From: Lachnospiraceae bacterium
Lineage (GTDB): Bacteria; Bacillota; Clostridia; Lachnospirales; Lachnospiraceae
Reading direction: 5' to 3'
Length of the DNA stretch: 64,000 nt
Assembly (NCBI GenBank): GCA_014804785.1
Contig: JAAUZD010000023.1
Coordinates: forward strand, 311,528 to 375,527
The stretch's first letter is position 1. The number at the start of each line of letters is the position of its first letter. Positions 9,512-16,764 of this stretch are shown here, one piece after another. The notes under the pieces are model-generated. The model was not told the origin of the DNA and made no database searches. It was given only the letters and a program-made list of their open reading frames with translations. A program made the translations under genes and the position numbers.

Positions 9512-9885
9512 TAGTCGCCGCCCCGTTCGATCATGTAGCTTTCAAGGGCCGCCGTTGCCTTGTCAATGTCTGCCGTGTTGTGCGGATCCTTCGCATTTTT
9601 CAGAAGTGCAAGCAAACATTGAAGCTGAATCGCGTTCGCGCTTTTCAGGGCCTTTTCCAGTTCTTCGATCTTGTTTTTATCATTTTTCAGATATTCCCGA
9701 AGTTCTCCGATCTGGCTGTCAAGTTCCCGAATCCGGTTTTCACAATTCTGGATCCGTTCGTCCTGTCTTTTGTCCGGTTCGGTGATTTTGTTCTTTGCCT
9801 TTCCGATATATGTTGCCGCTGAACCGATCGCCGTGATTGCTGCACACAATCCTAAAAAGACAGTTAAAACCGTGTTAATATCCAT
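9511..9885 (-). CDS. Membrane-anchored coiled-coil protein, XhlA-like
   Basis: 124 residues. An N-terminal hydrophobic helix (about 5-27) is followed by a long charged coiled coil (about 40-80) rich in Glu, Lys and Leu, and a helical tail. Small proteins of this build, with a helix plus coiled coil beside holin and endolysin, include the haemolysin XhlA type that assists lysis; here the membrane helix is N-terminal rather than C-terminal. The call is from architecture and position. The next gene overlaps its stop. Confidence 0.6.
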   Translation of the reverse strand: MDINTVLTVFLGLCAAITAIGSAATYIGKAKNKITEPDKRQDERIQNCENRIRELDSQIGELREYLKNDKNKIEELEKALKSANAIQLQCLLALLKNAKDPHNTADIDKATAALESYMIERGGD

Positions 9886-9989
9886 TGTCCCGATCTCCTT
9901 TCTTTCGCCGTTATTTTATTTCATTCTAGCGGATAAAAGCGTGTAATTCTGATATGATTTCCGGCCCCGTATTCGCCCCATTTAGGCAA

Positions 9990-10030
9990 GAAAAGCCCCA
10001 AAGGATAAAATATACCCTTCGGGGCTTTTC
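9990..10030 (-). terminator. Hairpin between the DGR/tail end and the lysis genes
   Basis: GAAAAGCCCC pairs with GGGGCTTTTC, extended inside by AAGG/CCTT. It falls in the 174-bp gap 9886-10059, which holds no gene. It reads as a terminator or attenuator separating tail/DGR transcripts from lysis transcripts; U residues are mostly within the stem, so efficiency is uncertain. Confidence 0.55.
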
Positions 10031-10059
10031 GCGTCGTTTTGGGCGCTTCCCGCGCTTCC

Positions 10060-10203
10060 TTATGCCGTTTCTTCTGCGTCCAATATCCCGCCTACTACTT
10101 CCCGAAGGTTGAAAAGGTTCGGGATCTGTTCGCGGGTGTATGTCCCGCCCTTCACCAGATTAACCCATGTTTTTACAAGTCCGCTGTTTTCTGTAAAATT
10201 CAT
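10060..10203 (-). CDS. Small tail-associated protein, XkdX/CD1375-like
   Basis: 47 residues starting at the ATG in 10201-10203. The pattern VWVNLVKGGTYTREQIPNL resembles the short XkdX- or CD1375-type proteins encoded after tail-fibre genes in Firmicute phages. Assignment is by likeness and position only. The palindrome at 10202 overlaps its start codon, as in the holin gene. Confidence 0.55.
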   Translation of the reverse strand: MNFTENSGLVKTWVNLVKGGTYTREQIPNLFNLREVVGGILDAEETA

Positions 10204-10215
10204 ATTACGCAATAT
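10202..10215. promoter_or_regulatory. Dispersed 14-bp palindrome at a small tail gene start
   Basis: ATATTACGCAATAT between a GGGG ribosome binding site and the ATG, in the same layout as at 9023 and 33207. Confidence 0.6.
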
Positions 10216-10225
10216 CCCCTTTCTT

Positions 10226-10594
10226 TTACTGTGCCATGATTGCCGATACAATGATCGTTAATTCTGCGACGCTCTGCAAGGCGTCGGAAAGCTGCGCCCG
10301 AAGGTTTTTGTTTTCTGCTTCCGCTTCCGTCATTTCACGAAGCGCGAACCGGGTTCCGCCTTCATACTCATACTTGCAGATCAAGATCATGTTTTCGTAT
10401 GCTTCGCCGTCGATTTCAACCTTTGAAATATTTTCCGGGGAAAGAACGCTGTCCGCGATCGGCTCCGCGCTTTCGTATGTGCTGCCGTTAAGAAGTACGA
10501 TCAATTCTGTACCGTCTTTCAGCCGGATCTTGACGTTTTGGGAAGTTGTACTGTTTGTATTCTCCCCTGAATTTGCTGTGCTTTTCTTTGCCAT
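10226..10594 (-). CDS. Phage protein of unknown function after the DGR reverse transcriptase
   Basis: 122 residues, start ATG at 10592-10594 after GGAGTTAT. The N-terminus is Ser/Thr/Asn-rich (to about 25). A small beta-rich domain follows (IRLKDGTELIVLLNG), then a helical end. It overlaps the 3' end of the reverse transcriptase gene by 107 nt in another frame, an unusually long overlap. I do not recognise a family; position suggests a tail accessory protein. Confidence 0.6.
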   Translation of the reverse strand: MAKKSTANSGENTNSTTSQNVKIRLKDGTELIVLLNGSTYESAEPIADSVLSPENISKVEIDGEAYENMILICKYEYEGGTRFALREMTEAEAENKNLRAQLSDALQSVAELTIIVSAIMAQ

Positions 10595-11663
10595 TGTTTT
10601 TATAACTCCTTTCTTTGTCATTTTTGAATAGCTGATTGAAAAGTTTATCCATACTTCGCATAGTGCGGTATGAATTAAAATAACTGATATAGCCTTTCCA
10701 TGAATTATACGCCTGCTGAACGTCCGCGAAGGTGATCTTTCCTTCGTCTAATTTCTTTTTCAGCTTTTTCAGCTTCCGGCGCTCTCTCACAATGCTATTG
10801 TGATCCGGGCGCATGATAACGCGGCCCGTGTCCGTCAGGTGAATTTTCCCTTTTAAGAATTTGAATTCTTCGGAAAGCTTCACAATCTTTGTTTTACGTT
10901 CGTTTAATTCGATCCCAATTTCCGCATACATTCCCCGGATTGTTTCAAGGCAGCTTTGCAAATATTCCCGGTCTTCATGGATCAAATAAAAATCGTCCAT
11001 ATATCGGCCGTAACCTTTTATTTTAAGCTGTTCTTTTATGAAGTGGTCTATCCGGTTCGGATAAAATACGGCTGTCATTTGTGAAACCTGCGAACCAAGC
11101 CCCAAAGACTGATCCCCGAAAGCGTCTATGAAGTCCATTGTCAAATTGACAATATCGGGATCATACCCGAATATGCGCGAATATTCTTCAAAGATCGGCC
11201 CGTGTTGTATGGAATCGAAATAACCGTGAAGATCTGCTGTCAGGATATACCCGTTATTTGAACCATGCTTCCGAAAATAGCGCCACAAGTGGACTTTTAA
11301 GCGGTTCAGCGCGAACCGGGTTCCCCGTTCTTTCATTGAAGCCGCATTGTCATAAATAAGCTTCGGCCGAAGGACGGGGACTAAAACCAGATCATTTTCT
11401 GCCCGGTGAACAACCCTTTCATTTATGTGTATCGAACGAATTACGCGCCTTTTGCCGCGTTCGCATATCGGAAAGACGATAAAGCCGTCAGACATTCTTT
11501 CGCGCCCTTCAAGACGCTTCTTTGTAAGGCGCACGCGCTCTATTCTGTCCAAATAGTAAGCCTGTGTCGAATATTTCCACGTCACGCCTTCCATGCACTT
11601 CTTTGCGGCTTTCATTAAATTATTAGGATCTGTTATTTCCTGAAATGTCGGTAAATTCTTCAT
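10488..11663 (-). CDS. Diversity-generating retroelement reverse transcriptase
   Basis: 391 residues. The palm motifs are readable: Asp143 in LTADLHGYFDS, the catalytic YMDD at 221-224, and GLGSQVSQ at 188-195. The final SQ is the DGR-specific substitution for the QGxxxSP motif of other reverse transcriptases. No maturase or HNH domain follows, so it is not a group II intron protein. It copies the TR RNA with errors at adenines, and the cDNA replaces VRs. Order on the minus strand is target 1, Avd-like, TR, RT, the standard DGR layout. Its last 35 codons overlap the next gene. Confidence 0.95.
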   Translation of the reverse strand: MKNLPTFQEITDPNNLMKAAKKCMEGVTWKYSTQAYYLDRIERVRLTKKRLEGRERMSDGFIVFPICERGKRRVIRSIHINERVVHRAENDLVLVPVLRPKLIYDNAASMKERGTRFALNRLKVHLWRYFRKHGSNNGYILTADLHGYFDSIQHGPIFEEYSRIFGYDPDIVNLTMDFIDAFGDQSLGLGSQVSQMTAVFYPNRIDHFIKEQLKIKGYGRYMDDFYLIHEDREYLQSCLETIRGMYAEIGIELNERKTKIVKLSEEFKFLKGKIHLTDTGRVIMRPDHNSIVRERRKLKKLKKKLDEGKITFADVQQAYNSWKGYISYFNSYRTMRSMDKLFNQLFKNDKERSYKNNGKEKHSKFRGEYKQYNFPKRQDPAERRYRIDRTS

Positions 11664-11783
11664 ATTTTCATAATTCCGCCCGCTTATAGATCAACATAGT
11701 GTAGGACTTAAAAGCACTATTGACCGTCAGGCGAATAATTCCGGCTTGTGCCGTGGTTATACGTTCCTATCGTTCTATACCGC

Positions 11784-11799
11784 GCGGATCTTTGTCCGC
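11784..11799. repeat. Short hairpin after the TR
   Basis: GCGGA pairs with TCCGC around a 6-nt loop, 13 nt past the 3' end of the TR on the transcribed strand. It is weaker and closer than the hairpins after VR1 and VR2. It might shape the TR RNA; it could be chance. Confidence 0.35.
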
Positions 11800-11812
11800 A
11801 TGAAGACGATAT

Positions 11813-11935
11813 CGGGGCAAGGGCCAAATCGTTGGCGGCGCCGTTGTTGTTGCTGTTGCCGTTGTTGTTGAAATTGCAAAAGTTCGTCGTGTTCGCCGCC
11901 GAAGGGTCAGCCGTCCAAAAGTTGACGCGCCCGGC
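11813..11935 (-). repeat. DGR template repeat (TR)
   Basis: 123 bp in the 304-bp gap between the Avd-like gene and the RT. It matches VR1 over its full length apart from 12 substitutions, all at coding-strand adenines. The coding strand carries 12 AAY codons in VR reading frame, including two runs of three AAC. AAY codons can be turned into most residues without stops. The 3' end is the conserved GC-rich CTTGCCCCG shared with both VRs; sequence diverges just after it. Confidence 0.95.
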
Positions 11936-11967
11936 TAATCAAAATCAACGCATAACCAATAAAATTA

Positions 11968-12570
11968 TTATTTCTTCCTTTCTTTCCGCTGCTTTTCTTT
12001 CTGCAGGCGGGCTTCTTTCTTTTCCGGGTGCAAGAATTCGTCATAGTCCCGGATCGTTGACTTCTTCCATTTATACAGATAATTCTTTGTGTTTTCCAAC
12101 TGTTCAGAATATTCCATATAACGCGATAAGTCTATGTTGAAGAATTCTTCAACGAATAACACTTCCTGCCGTATTTGCGCGATATTCCCGATCGCGGCGT
12201 CTTCCATAAGGATCCGTTTTACATATTCTTCTTTTGTCCTGCATTGAATTTCATTCGCTGCCGAAATGTTGCTAACAAGATCCGAAGAATACCGGAACAA
12301 ATTTTCCCGGACTTTTTCTATTATCCATTCTGGATATTCTGTCAGAAGCTTTTGTTTTTCGACTTCGTTTTGATAGTTGTCGATCCTTTCAAAAAGCCTT
12401 TTCAATTCCGGGTACTTTTCCCGCGCCTGCCTTCCTATCAGGGAATTATATTTTTCACGCTTCAAGCCAAAATTCCGCATGATTATTTGTGTTACTATGT
12501 GCCGCAATTTTACGGCTTCATAAAATGCGTCGAGTTTTGACGCTGTTCTATTCCACGACGGGACGGACAT
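11968..12570 (-). CDS. Avd-like DGR accessory protein
   Basis: 200 residues, almost all helical, with a very basic C-terminus rich in Lys, Arg and Glu. It begins MSVPSWNRTASKLDAFY, like the MSVP-type helical proteins next to phage reverse transcriptases in Lachnospiraceae. Its location between target gene and TR is that of Avd, a helical-bundle protein that binds the RT and TR RNA. It is longer than typical Avd (about 110-130 residues), so the assignment rests on position, helicity and basic charge. Confidence 0.7.
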   Translation of the reverse strand: MSVPSWNRTASKLDAFYEAVKLRHIVTQIIMRNFGLKREKYNSLIGRQAREKYPELKRLFERIDNYQNEVEKQKLLTEYPEWIIEKVRENLFRYSSDLVSNISAANEIQCRTKEEYVKRILMEDAAIGNIAQIRQEVLFVEEFFNIDLSRYMEYSEQLENTKNYLYKWKKSTIRDYDEFLHPEKKEARLQKEKQRKERKK

Positions 12571-12593
12571 TTTCTTGCACTTCCTTTCTATCT

Positions 12594-12616
12594 GCGGCGG
12601 CGCTGTCGGCCGCCGC
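12594..12616. repeat. Hairpin after VR1 (candidate DGR homing signal)
   Basis: An 8-bp perfect stem, GCGGCGGC with GCCGCCGC, and a 7-nt loop. Exactly 28 nt separate it from the VR1 end at 12645. VR2 has a hairpin at the same distance. In the Bordetella phage DGR a hairpin/cruciform near the VR is needed for efficient homing. Confidence 0.75.
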
Positions 12617-12626
12617 GATTACCAGA

Positions 12627-13763
12627 TTATGAAAGAACGATTAGCGGGGCAAGGGCCAAATCGCTGGCGGCGCCGTAGGTGTAGCTGCTGCCGTGGCTGG
12701 CGAAATCGCAAAAGTTCGTCGTGTTCGCCGCCGAAGGGTCAGCCGTCCAAAAGGCGACGCGCCCGGCCTTTTTCTTGTTAAAGCCTGCGCCCTTCAAAAT
12801 GTGCGCGTTTCCGCCCGTGAACAAAGGAAGCTGATTGAAAGCGCCGCCGGAATACTGATCCGCCCACCCGTTCGATCCGCACAATTCCACGATACCCGGA
12901 AGGAAAATTCGCCGGGACGCCCAAGCCCAAGCCCCCTTGTTATTTTCCAGACGCCGGATCGTTGTCATGTAACCCTGAAGCTTTGAAGAAAATTTCTTCG
13001 CTTCCGTTTCAAGGTTTGCGGGCATAAGTGACGCGGCATAGCCCCCGGCGTTCGTGTTTGTCGAATTAAATTTATAATATGTTTCCAGACAATCACGCGG
13101 GCAGCATACAATATGCGGGGCTGTCAATTCCGTATCGCCGCAATGCAAATATGAATTCTTTCCGGCCACTTCCCACATGATTTTTTCCCCGGAAGAAGTC
13201 GTTTCGATAAAATAATCGCCTATTGCGAATTTATCCCACGATCCCGCCTTCACAAGTGCCATAAGTTCATCAAGGCCCCATTCAATACCGAAATAGCCAT
13301 ATGACGCCATGCTTTCGCGCTTCATCACTTCATAATCTTTCAGAAGATCTTCGTTTTCTTTGATAACCTTCGTCAAGTTCTGGTTAATGATGTACGCAAG
13401 ATAGCCGGAAGCAATCTTCTTTTTCAGATCTTCTTCATATGCCGCCCGCGCTGCTTCGGCGTCTTCCCCTTCTTCCATTTCCGGGAATTCTGAAATGATA
13501 TTTTCCTGCGTTGTTCCGGCTTCGATCTTTTTGATCGTGTCCGCCTGCCATTTTTTCAGCTTCCCAATGATAACGGGAAGCGTGTCATTTTCCCCGATTT
13601 CCGGGAATTCTGCTTTACTTTCTGTAATTCCTGCCGCGAATATGCTTTTGCAAAAATCAGAAAATACAGCCTGCTTTGTACCTTCGGGCGTTTCTACTAC
13701 AAGATAGTGTGTCCCTAATATTTCAGGGACGCCCGCAAGGTCACGAACCTTTTTTTGTGCCAT
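12627..13763 (-). CDS. DGR target protein 1, tail-fibre/receptor-binding candidate with variable C-terminus
   Basis: 378 residues. The N-terminal part (to about 140) is helical and linker-like. The C-terminal ~200 residues look like the C-type-lectin/formylglycine-enzyme-like domain of DGR targets, related to DUF6273 (IFLPGIVELCG motif, then FWTADPS). The last ~45 residues are VR1: conserved FWTADPSAANTTNFC, then variable sites, then AASDLALAP. Variable residues are Asp, Ala, Ser, His, Ser, Tyr, Thr, Tyr and Ser where the TR would give Asn. It follows the baseplate genes, so it is probably the virion ligand for the host surface. Confidence 0.9.
   Translation of the reverse strand: MAQKKVRDLAGVPEILGTHYLVVETPEGTKQAVFSDFCKSIFAAGITESKAEFPEIGENDTLPVIIGKLKKWQADTIKKIEAGTTQENIISEFPEMEEGEDAEAARAAYEEDLKKKIASGYLAYIINQNLTKVIKENEDLLKDYEVMKRESMASYGYFGIEWGLDELMALVKAGSWDKFAIGDYFIETTSSGEKIMWEVAGKNSYLHCGDTELTAPHIVCCPRDCLETYYKFNSTNTNAGGYAASLMPANLETEAKKFSSKLQGYMTTIRRLENNKGAWAWASRRIFLPGIVELCGSNGWADQYSGGAFNQLPLFTGGNAHILKGAGFNKKKAGRVAFWTADPSAANTTNFCDFASHGSSYTYGAASDLALAPLIVLS
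12645..12767 (-). repeat. DGR variable repeat 1 (VR1)
   Basis: 123 bp, same length as the TR. Twelve substitutions, every one at a TR adenine on the coding strand (to G, C or T). No mismatch at any C, G or T of the template. Ends 18 nt before the stop side of target gene 1. Confidence 0.95.
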
Positions 13764-13789
13764 GTTTTGAACACTCCTTTCTTTTTCGG

Positions 13790-14827
13790 TTATCTATCTA
13801 AACACTTGCACGTGTCAGACGTGCGAAGCGTCCAGAACGCCATAAGCTGATCGCCGTCGTCGGTCACAAGATCGTTTCCTTCGTCGTCTGCAAGATTGAC
13901 GCATACTTCCGAAGTCGTCAGCATATCGAAGATCGCTTCGATTTCCATTTGTAATTTTGCGGCCACGTCGCCGGAAAGAACGACTTTCAGCGCGTCGAAC
14001 CAATCTTCAAAATCTTTCTTCCAACCCGTTGTATTTGTAAGATACCAATTATTGAACGCGCCTTCCTGATTTTGTCGCCATTGTAAGAAAGTGCTTTCTA
14101 CTCCCTGCCGCCACTGTTCAAAGTCGCCCTGCTGCCCTTCGATCCACTCCTGATATAATTCTTCCTGCTGCCCGGCGTACTCCGTGAAGGTCTGCTTCAT
14201 CAATTCAAGGGCCGCGGCCGCCTGATCGTTGTAATTATCCACGTCCTGAACGAAGCTTTGAAATTTGTCTGATATATTCTTTCTGTAATTCGTGAAATAC
14301 TGTTCAAACTGCGCCGAAATCTGTGTGAAGTCGATTTCCTTCACCGTCGCGGCCACATACCCGCAAACGTCCGTAATTAAGCGCGTGTCGGTGATCTCTG
14401 CCTGCGTTATTTTCACCGTTCCGGCGGCTATATAGATTTCTGCAAGCTTCAAGTCATAAATAGGCCCTTCGCGTACCAAAGGCGGCGAAACTGGCTTCGC
14501 GGCGTTCCCGCCCTTCACAATCAATAAATAGATCATTCTTTCCGTGTCATTCCGGCGCAATATTACATTGTCGATCCGGTTCAGCGTACCGGAAGCCGTT
14601 TCAAGGTCAAGCTGCGTTGGCGTCAGAAAATGACGGTGTTTCCCGTTTATGTAGCCATACCCGGCCCCGACGGTCACACTCATATCATTATTTGCCGTCA
14701 CCTGCATTTGACCGTTGAAAACGCCATTCACGAAGAACGGCCGCAACCAATCCCCCATAGAATCGGCGTCATAATAGCGATCTTTTTTTGAATTCCAGAA
14801 ATAATCATAACTTTTTACTTTTTCCAT
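13790..14827 (-). CDS. Baseplate/tail structural protein upstream of DGR target
   Basis: 345 residues. An N-terminal beta-rich domain (about 1-165) with the pattern YDYFWNSKKDRYYDADSM is typical of proteins after the tail-associated (Tal/Gp37-like) gene in clostridial phages. Then a long helical coiled stretch (about 170-290) rich in Gln, Trp and Glu with repeated QWRQ and EEWxEGQQ-like units. The build suggests a BppU-like upper baseplate or fibre-anchor protein linking Tal and the variable protein. No exact family is claimed. Confidence 0.65.
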   Translation of the reverse strand: MEKVKSYDYFWNSKKDRYYDADSMGDWLRPFFVNGVFNGQMQVTANNDMSVTVGAGYGYINGKHRHFLTPTQLDLETASGTLNRIDNVILRRNDTERMIYLLIVKGGNAAKPVSPPLVREGPIYDLKLAEIYIAAGTVKITQAEITDTRLITDVCGYVAATVKEIDFTQISAQFEQYFTNYRKNISDKFQSFVQDVDNYNDQAAAALELMKQTFTEYAGQQEELYQEWIEGQQGDFEQWRQGVESTFLQWRQNQEGAFNNWYLTNTTGWKKDFEDWFDALKVVLSGDVAAKLQMEIEAIFDMLTTSEVCVNLADDEGNDLVTDDGDQLMAFWTLRTSDTCKCLDR

Positions 14828-14845
14828 TCTTTTTCACTCCTTCCG

Positions 14846-15886
14846 TTAATCGTCCCACTTTATCGTATCTGGCATAGGATCGCCAAGCGTCGGAACCACT
14901 ACCAAGCCGCCAAACTCATATATTTCTTGAAGTTCCGTTATCCGCTGATCCATATTCAGGCCCCACCGTTTCTTGCGTACTGTCACAATATCCCCTAGAT
15001 CATAATCTTCTTTATAGGTGAAATTGATCGCCGCTTCCGTTTCACATTCTAGCGTTTCCGAAATGATCGCTTCGTTTAGTGCTTCCTGCGCCCGCTGTAA
15101 AAGTGCCGCTTTGTACTGCGCCGCCGTCATTCCCGACGGGTTTATGTCCCTTGCGTCAACGAATAACTCCCGAAGGTCAAGACCGGATCCGCCGCCTAAT
15201 TCGTAATATGTCCGGGCGTCGCCTTCCCCCTGCCCGCCGACAATCACTTTTGTTTTCAAATTCTGATCGTTATATTTATAAATTGCGTTATTCAGATTGT
15301 TATAATCTTCTGAAAAAATGACGCGGTTATTTTCATGTTGTTTAAATGTCCGGTTTTTCCCCTGATATGTTTCAAATATGATTTTCCGCTTTTTAAAATC
15401 TGGCCGGAAACGATACCCGATCGCCCCAACTTTCGCAAGCTTTGTTTCGTATGAAAGAAGGTTTTTCATAGTGGCTTGAAATTGTACTGTTTCCGGGAAG
15501 TTATTCAGCGGCCCCAACTCTACAAGCGGGATCGGATCTGCCCCGGTCAAAAGTTGCCGCATACCATTTTCAACGGTTCCGCTGAAATTAACAGTCTTTT
15601 TTATTAACCTTCTTCCCATGTAGGAAGAAAGAAAGCGTCCCTTCACGGTTATTTCGTTTTTTATGTCGCTTTCTTCCTTCTCTATGCTTTCTACGACGCC
15701 CGCTTCTTCGGATCCTTTTTTGCCTATCAGATTTCCGGGCCGAAGCAAGAAAAGATTTTCGTCCGTGATCGGCGCGTGGATCTCAAAACTCCCCGGCTCG
15801 TAAAATTTCCGCGTCCAGATTAAAGAAGTTTGATTTTCCATTTGTCCGATCCGGTGCAATTCTTTGTTATAAATTCTCACTTCCAT
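14846..15886 (-). CDS. Siphovirus Gp37-like tail protein (Tal/baseplate hub)
   Basis: 346 residues, beginning MEVRIYNKELHRIGQMENQ, then the W-x-RKFYEPGSFEIHAP pattern of the ReqiPepy6 Gp37-like family. These form the tail hub or tip after the distal tail protein. It is preceded by 2 bp from the Dit gene, so the genes are likely co-translated. No hydrolase domain is visible. Confidence 0.8.
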   Translation of the reverse strand: MEVRIYNKELHRIGQMENQTSLIWTRKFYEPGSFEIHAPITDENLFLLRPGNLIGKKGSEEAGVVESIEKEESDIKNEITVKGRFLSSYMGRRLIKKTVNFSGTVENGMRQLLTGADPIPLVELGPLNNFPETVQFQATMKNLLSYETKLAKVGAIGYRFRPDFKKRKIIFETYQGKNRTFKQHENNRVIFSEDYNNLNNAIYKYNDQNLKTKVIVGGQGEGDARTYYELGGGSGLDLRELFVDARDINPSGMTAAQYKAALLQRAQEALNEAIISETLECETEAAINFTYKEDYDLGDIVTVRKKRWGLNMDQRITELQEIYEFGGLVVVPTLGDPMPDTIKWDD

Positions 15887-15888
15887 AT

Positions 15889-16764
15889 CTACACCCCCAA
15901 ATAACGGAAGCGGTATGTTATAGTTACATTCAGATAATCTTCGCCGCCGTCTGCGTCATAAATAAAAGTATTCTGTCCGTGTACAAGCTGAATAAATTCG
16001 CTTTCTTCGTCCAGATATTCATTGATCTTTTTTGTTTCGCCGCCTGATATTAAGTAAACATTTTTTTCATTAGTTCCCGTCGTAATTTTTACAGCGTCGC
16101 CGGGCTCCATAACAAGCGGAAAGTCTTCTGTCCCGACTTTTATATGAATGTCCTGCTCTACATGATACAAAACCGGGTTCTTTACGCTTCCCGTTGCTTC
16201 CATGTAGATTTCAATTCCGATATGATCCGCGGCGCTGTCGTTTTCAATGGTCTTTACCAATTCCGCAACACGGACGCCGAATTCTTCCAGTTCGTCAGTG
16301 AATTCATGGACGAATTCAAAACAAGGTTCCCACCCTGCCATTGTGATCGTTGTGTCCTGCAAGTCCTTAAAGAACGGATCCGGGCAGATAAGGGAAATTG
16401 TGACGTTTCGGACGACGCCTTTTTCGTCTATGTCGATTGTTTCCACATAGTAGTCAATTTCCCTTTTTTCGGCGTTCTCCGTATATGTAAGCGTCCCCGG
16501 CGTCTTCGGTTTAAAGCATTTATAAAGAAAGTCCCGGCGGGCCTGATAATCTTCGTCAAACTCCGCCGTAATGACAATATTTCTTTGCTTCGTCGTGCTT
16601 CCCTGATACGTGGATCCGTCCGTCATTGTGTTGGCGGACGTTACCACGTTGTTAGAAACTGAATAGGCGCCTTCAAGCGATATTAAAAAGAATTCCGCGT
16701 CTTCATCATAGGAAAATTCGATCTGAACGTCGTCTTCATTTATGCAAGTAATTTTCTTTGCCAT
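15889..16764 (-). CDS. Distal tail protein (Dit-like, phage tail family)
   Basis: 291 residues. The N-terminal beta domain (SLEGAYSVSNNVVTSANTMTDGSTYQG) is typical of Dit/SPP1 gp19-like tail family proteins. A C-terminal beta domain (about 140-291) matches the second domain of this family. It follows the tape measure with start and stop overlapping by one base, the usual Dit position. It should connect the tail tube to the baseplate. Confidence 0.85.
   Translation of the reverse strand: MAKKITCINEDDVQIEFSYDEDAEFFLISLEGAYSVSNNVVTSANTMTDGSTYQGSTTKQRNIVITAEFDEDYQARRDFLYKCFKPKTPGTLTYTENAEKREIDYYVETIDIDEKGVVRNVTISLICPDPFFKDLQDTTITMAGWEPCFEFVHEFTDELEEFGVRVAELVKTIENDSAADHIGIEIYMEATGSVKNPVLYHVEQDIHIKVGTEDFPLVMEPGDAVKITTGTNEKNVYLISGGETKKINEYLDEESEFIQLVHGQNTFIYDADGGEDYLNVTITYRFRYLGV

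Larger units (their letters stand above)
10488..13763 (-). other. Diversity-generating retroelement cassette
   Basis: Contains VR1 target gene, Avd-like gene, TR and RT in one minus-strand run, at the tail-fibre position of a prophage. A second target (VR2) is at 35913-36878. Identity of the TR with both VRs and adenine-only differences are seen directly in the sequence. Activity in vivo is inference. Confidence 0.95.

Noticed and set aside
10488..11663. Group II intron or retron reverse transcriptase
   Set aside because: No intron structure, maturase or HNH domain, and no retron RNA layout. The SQ motif, TR and VRs identify a DGR.
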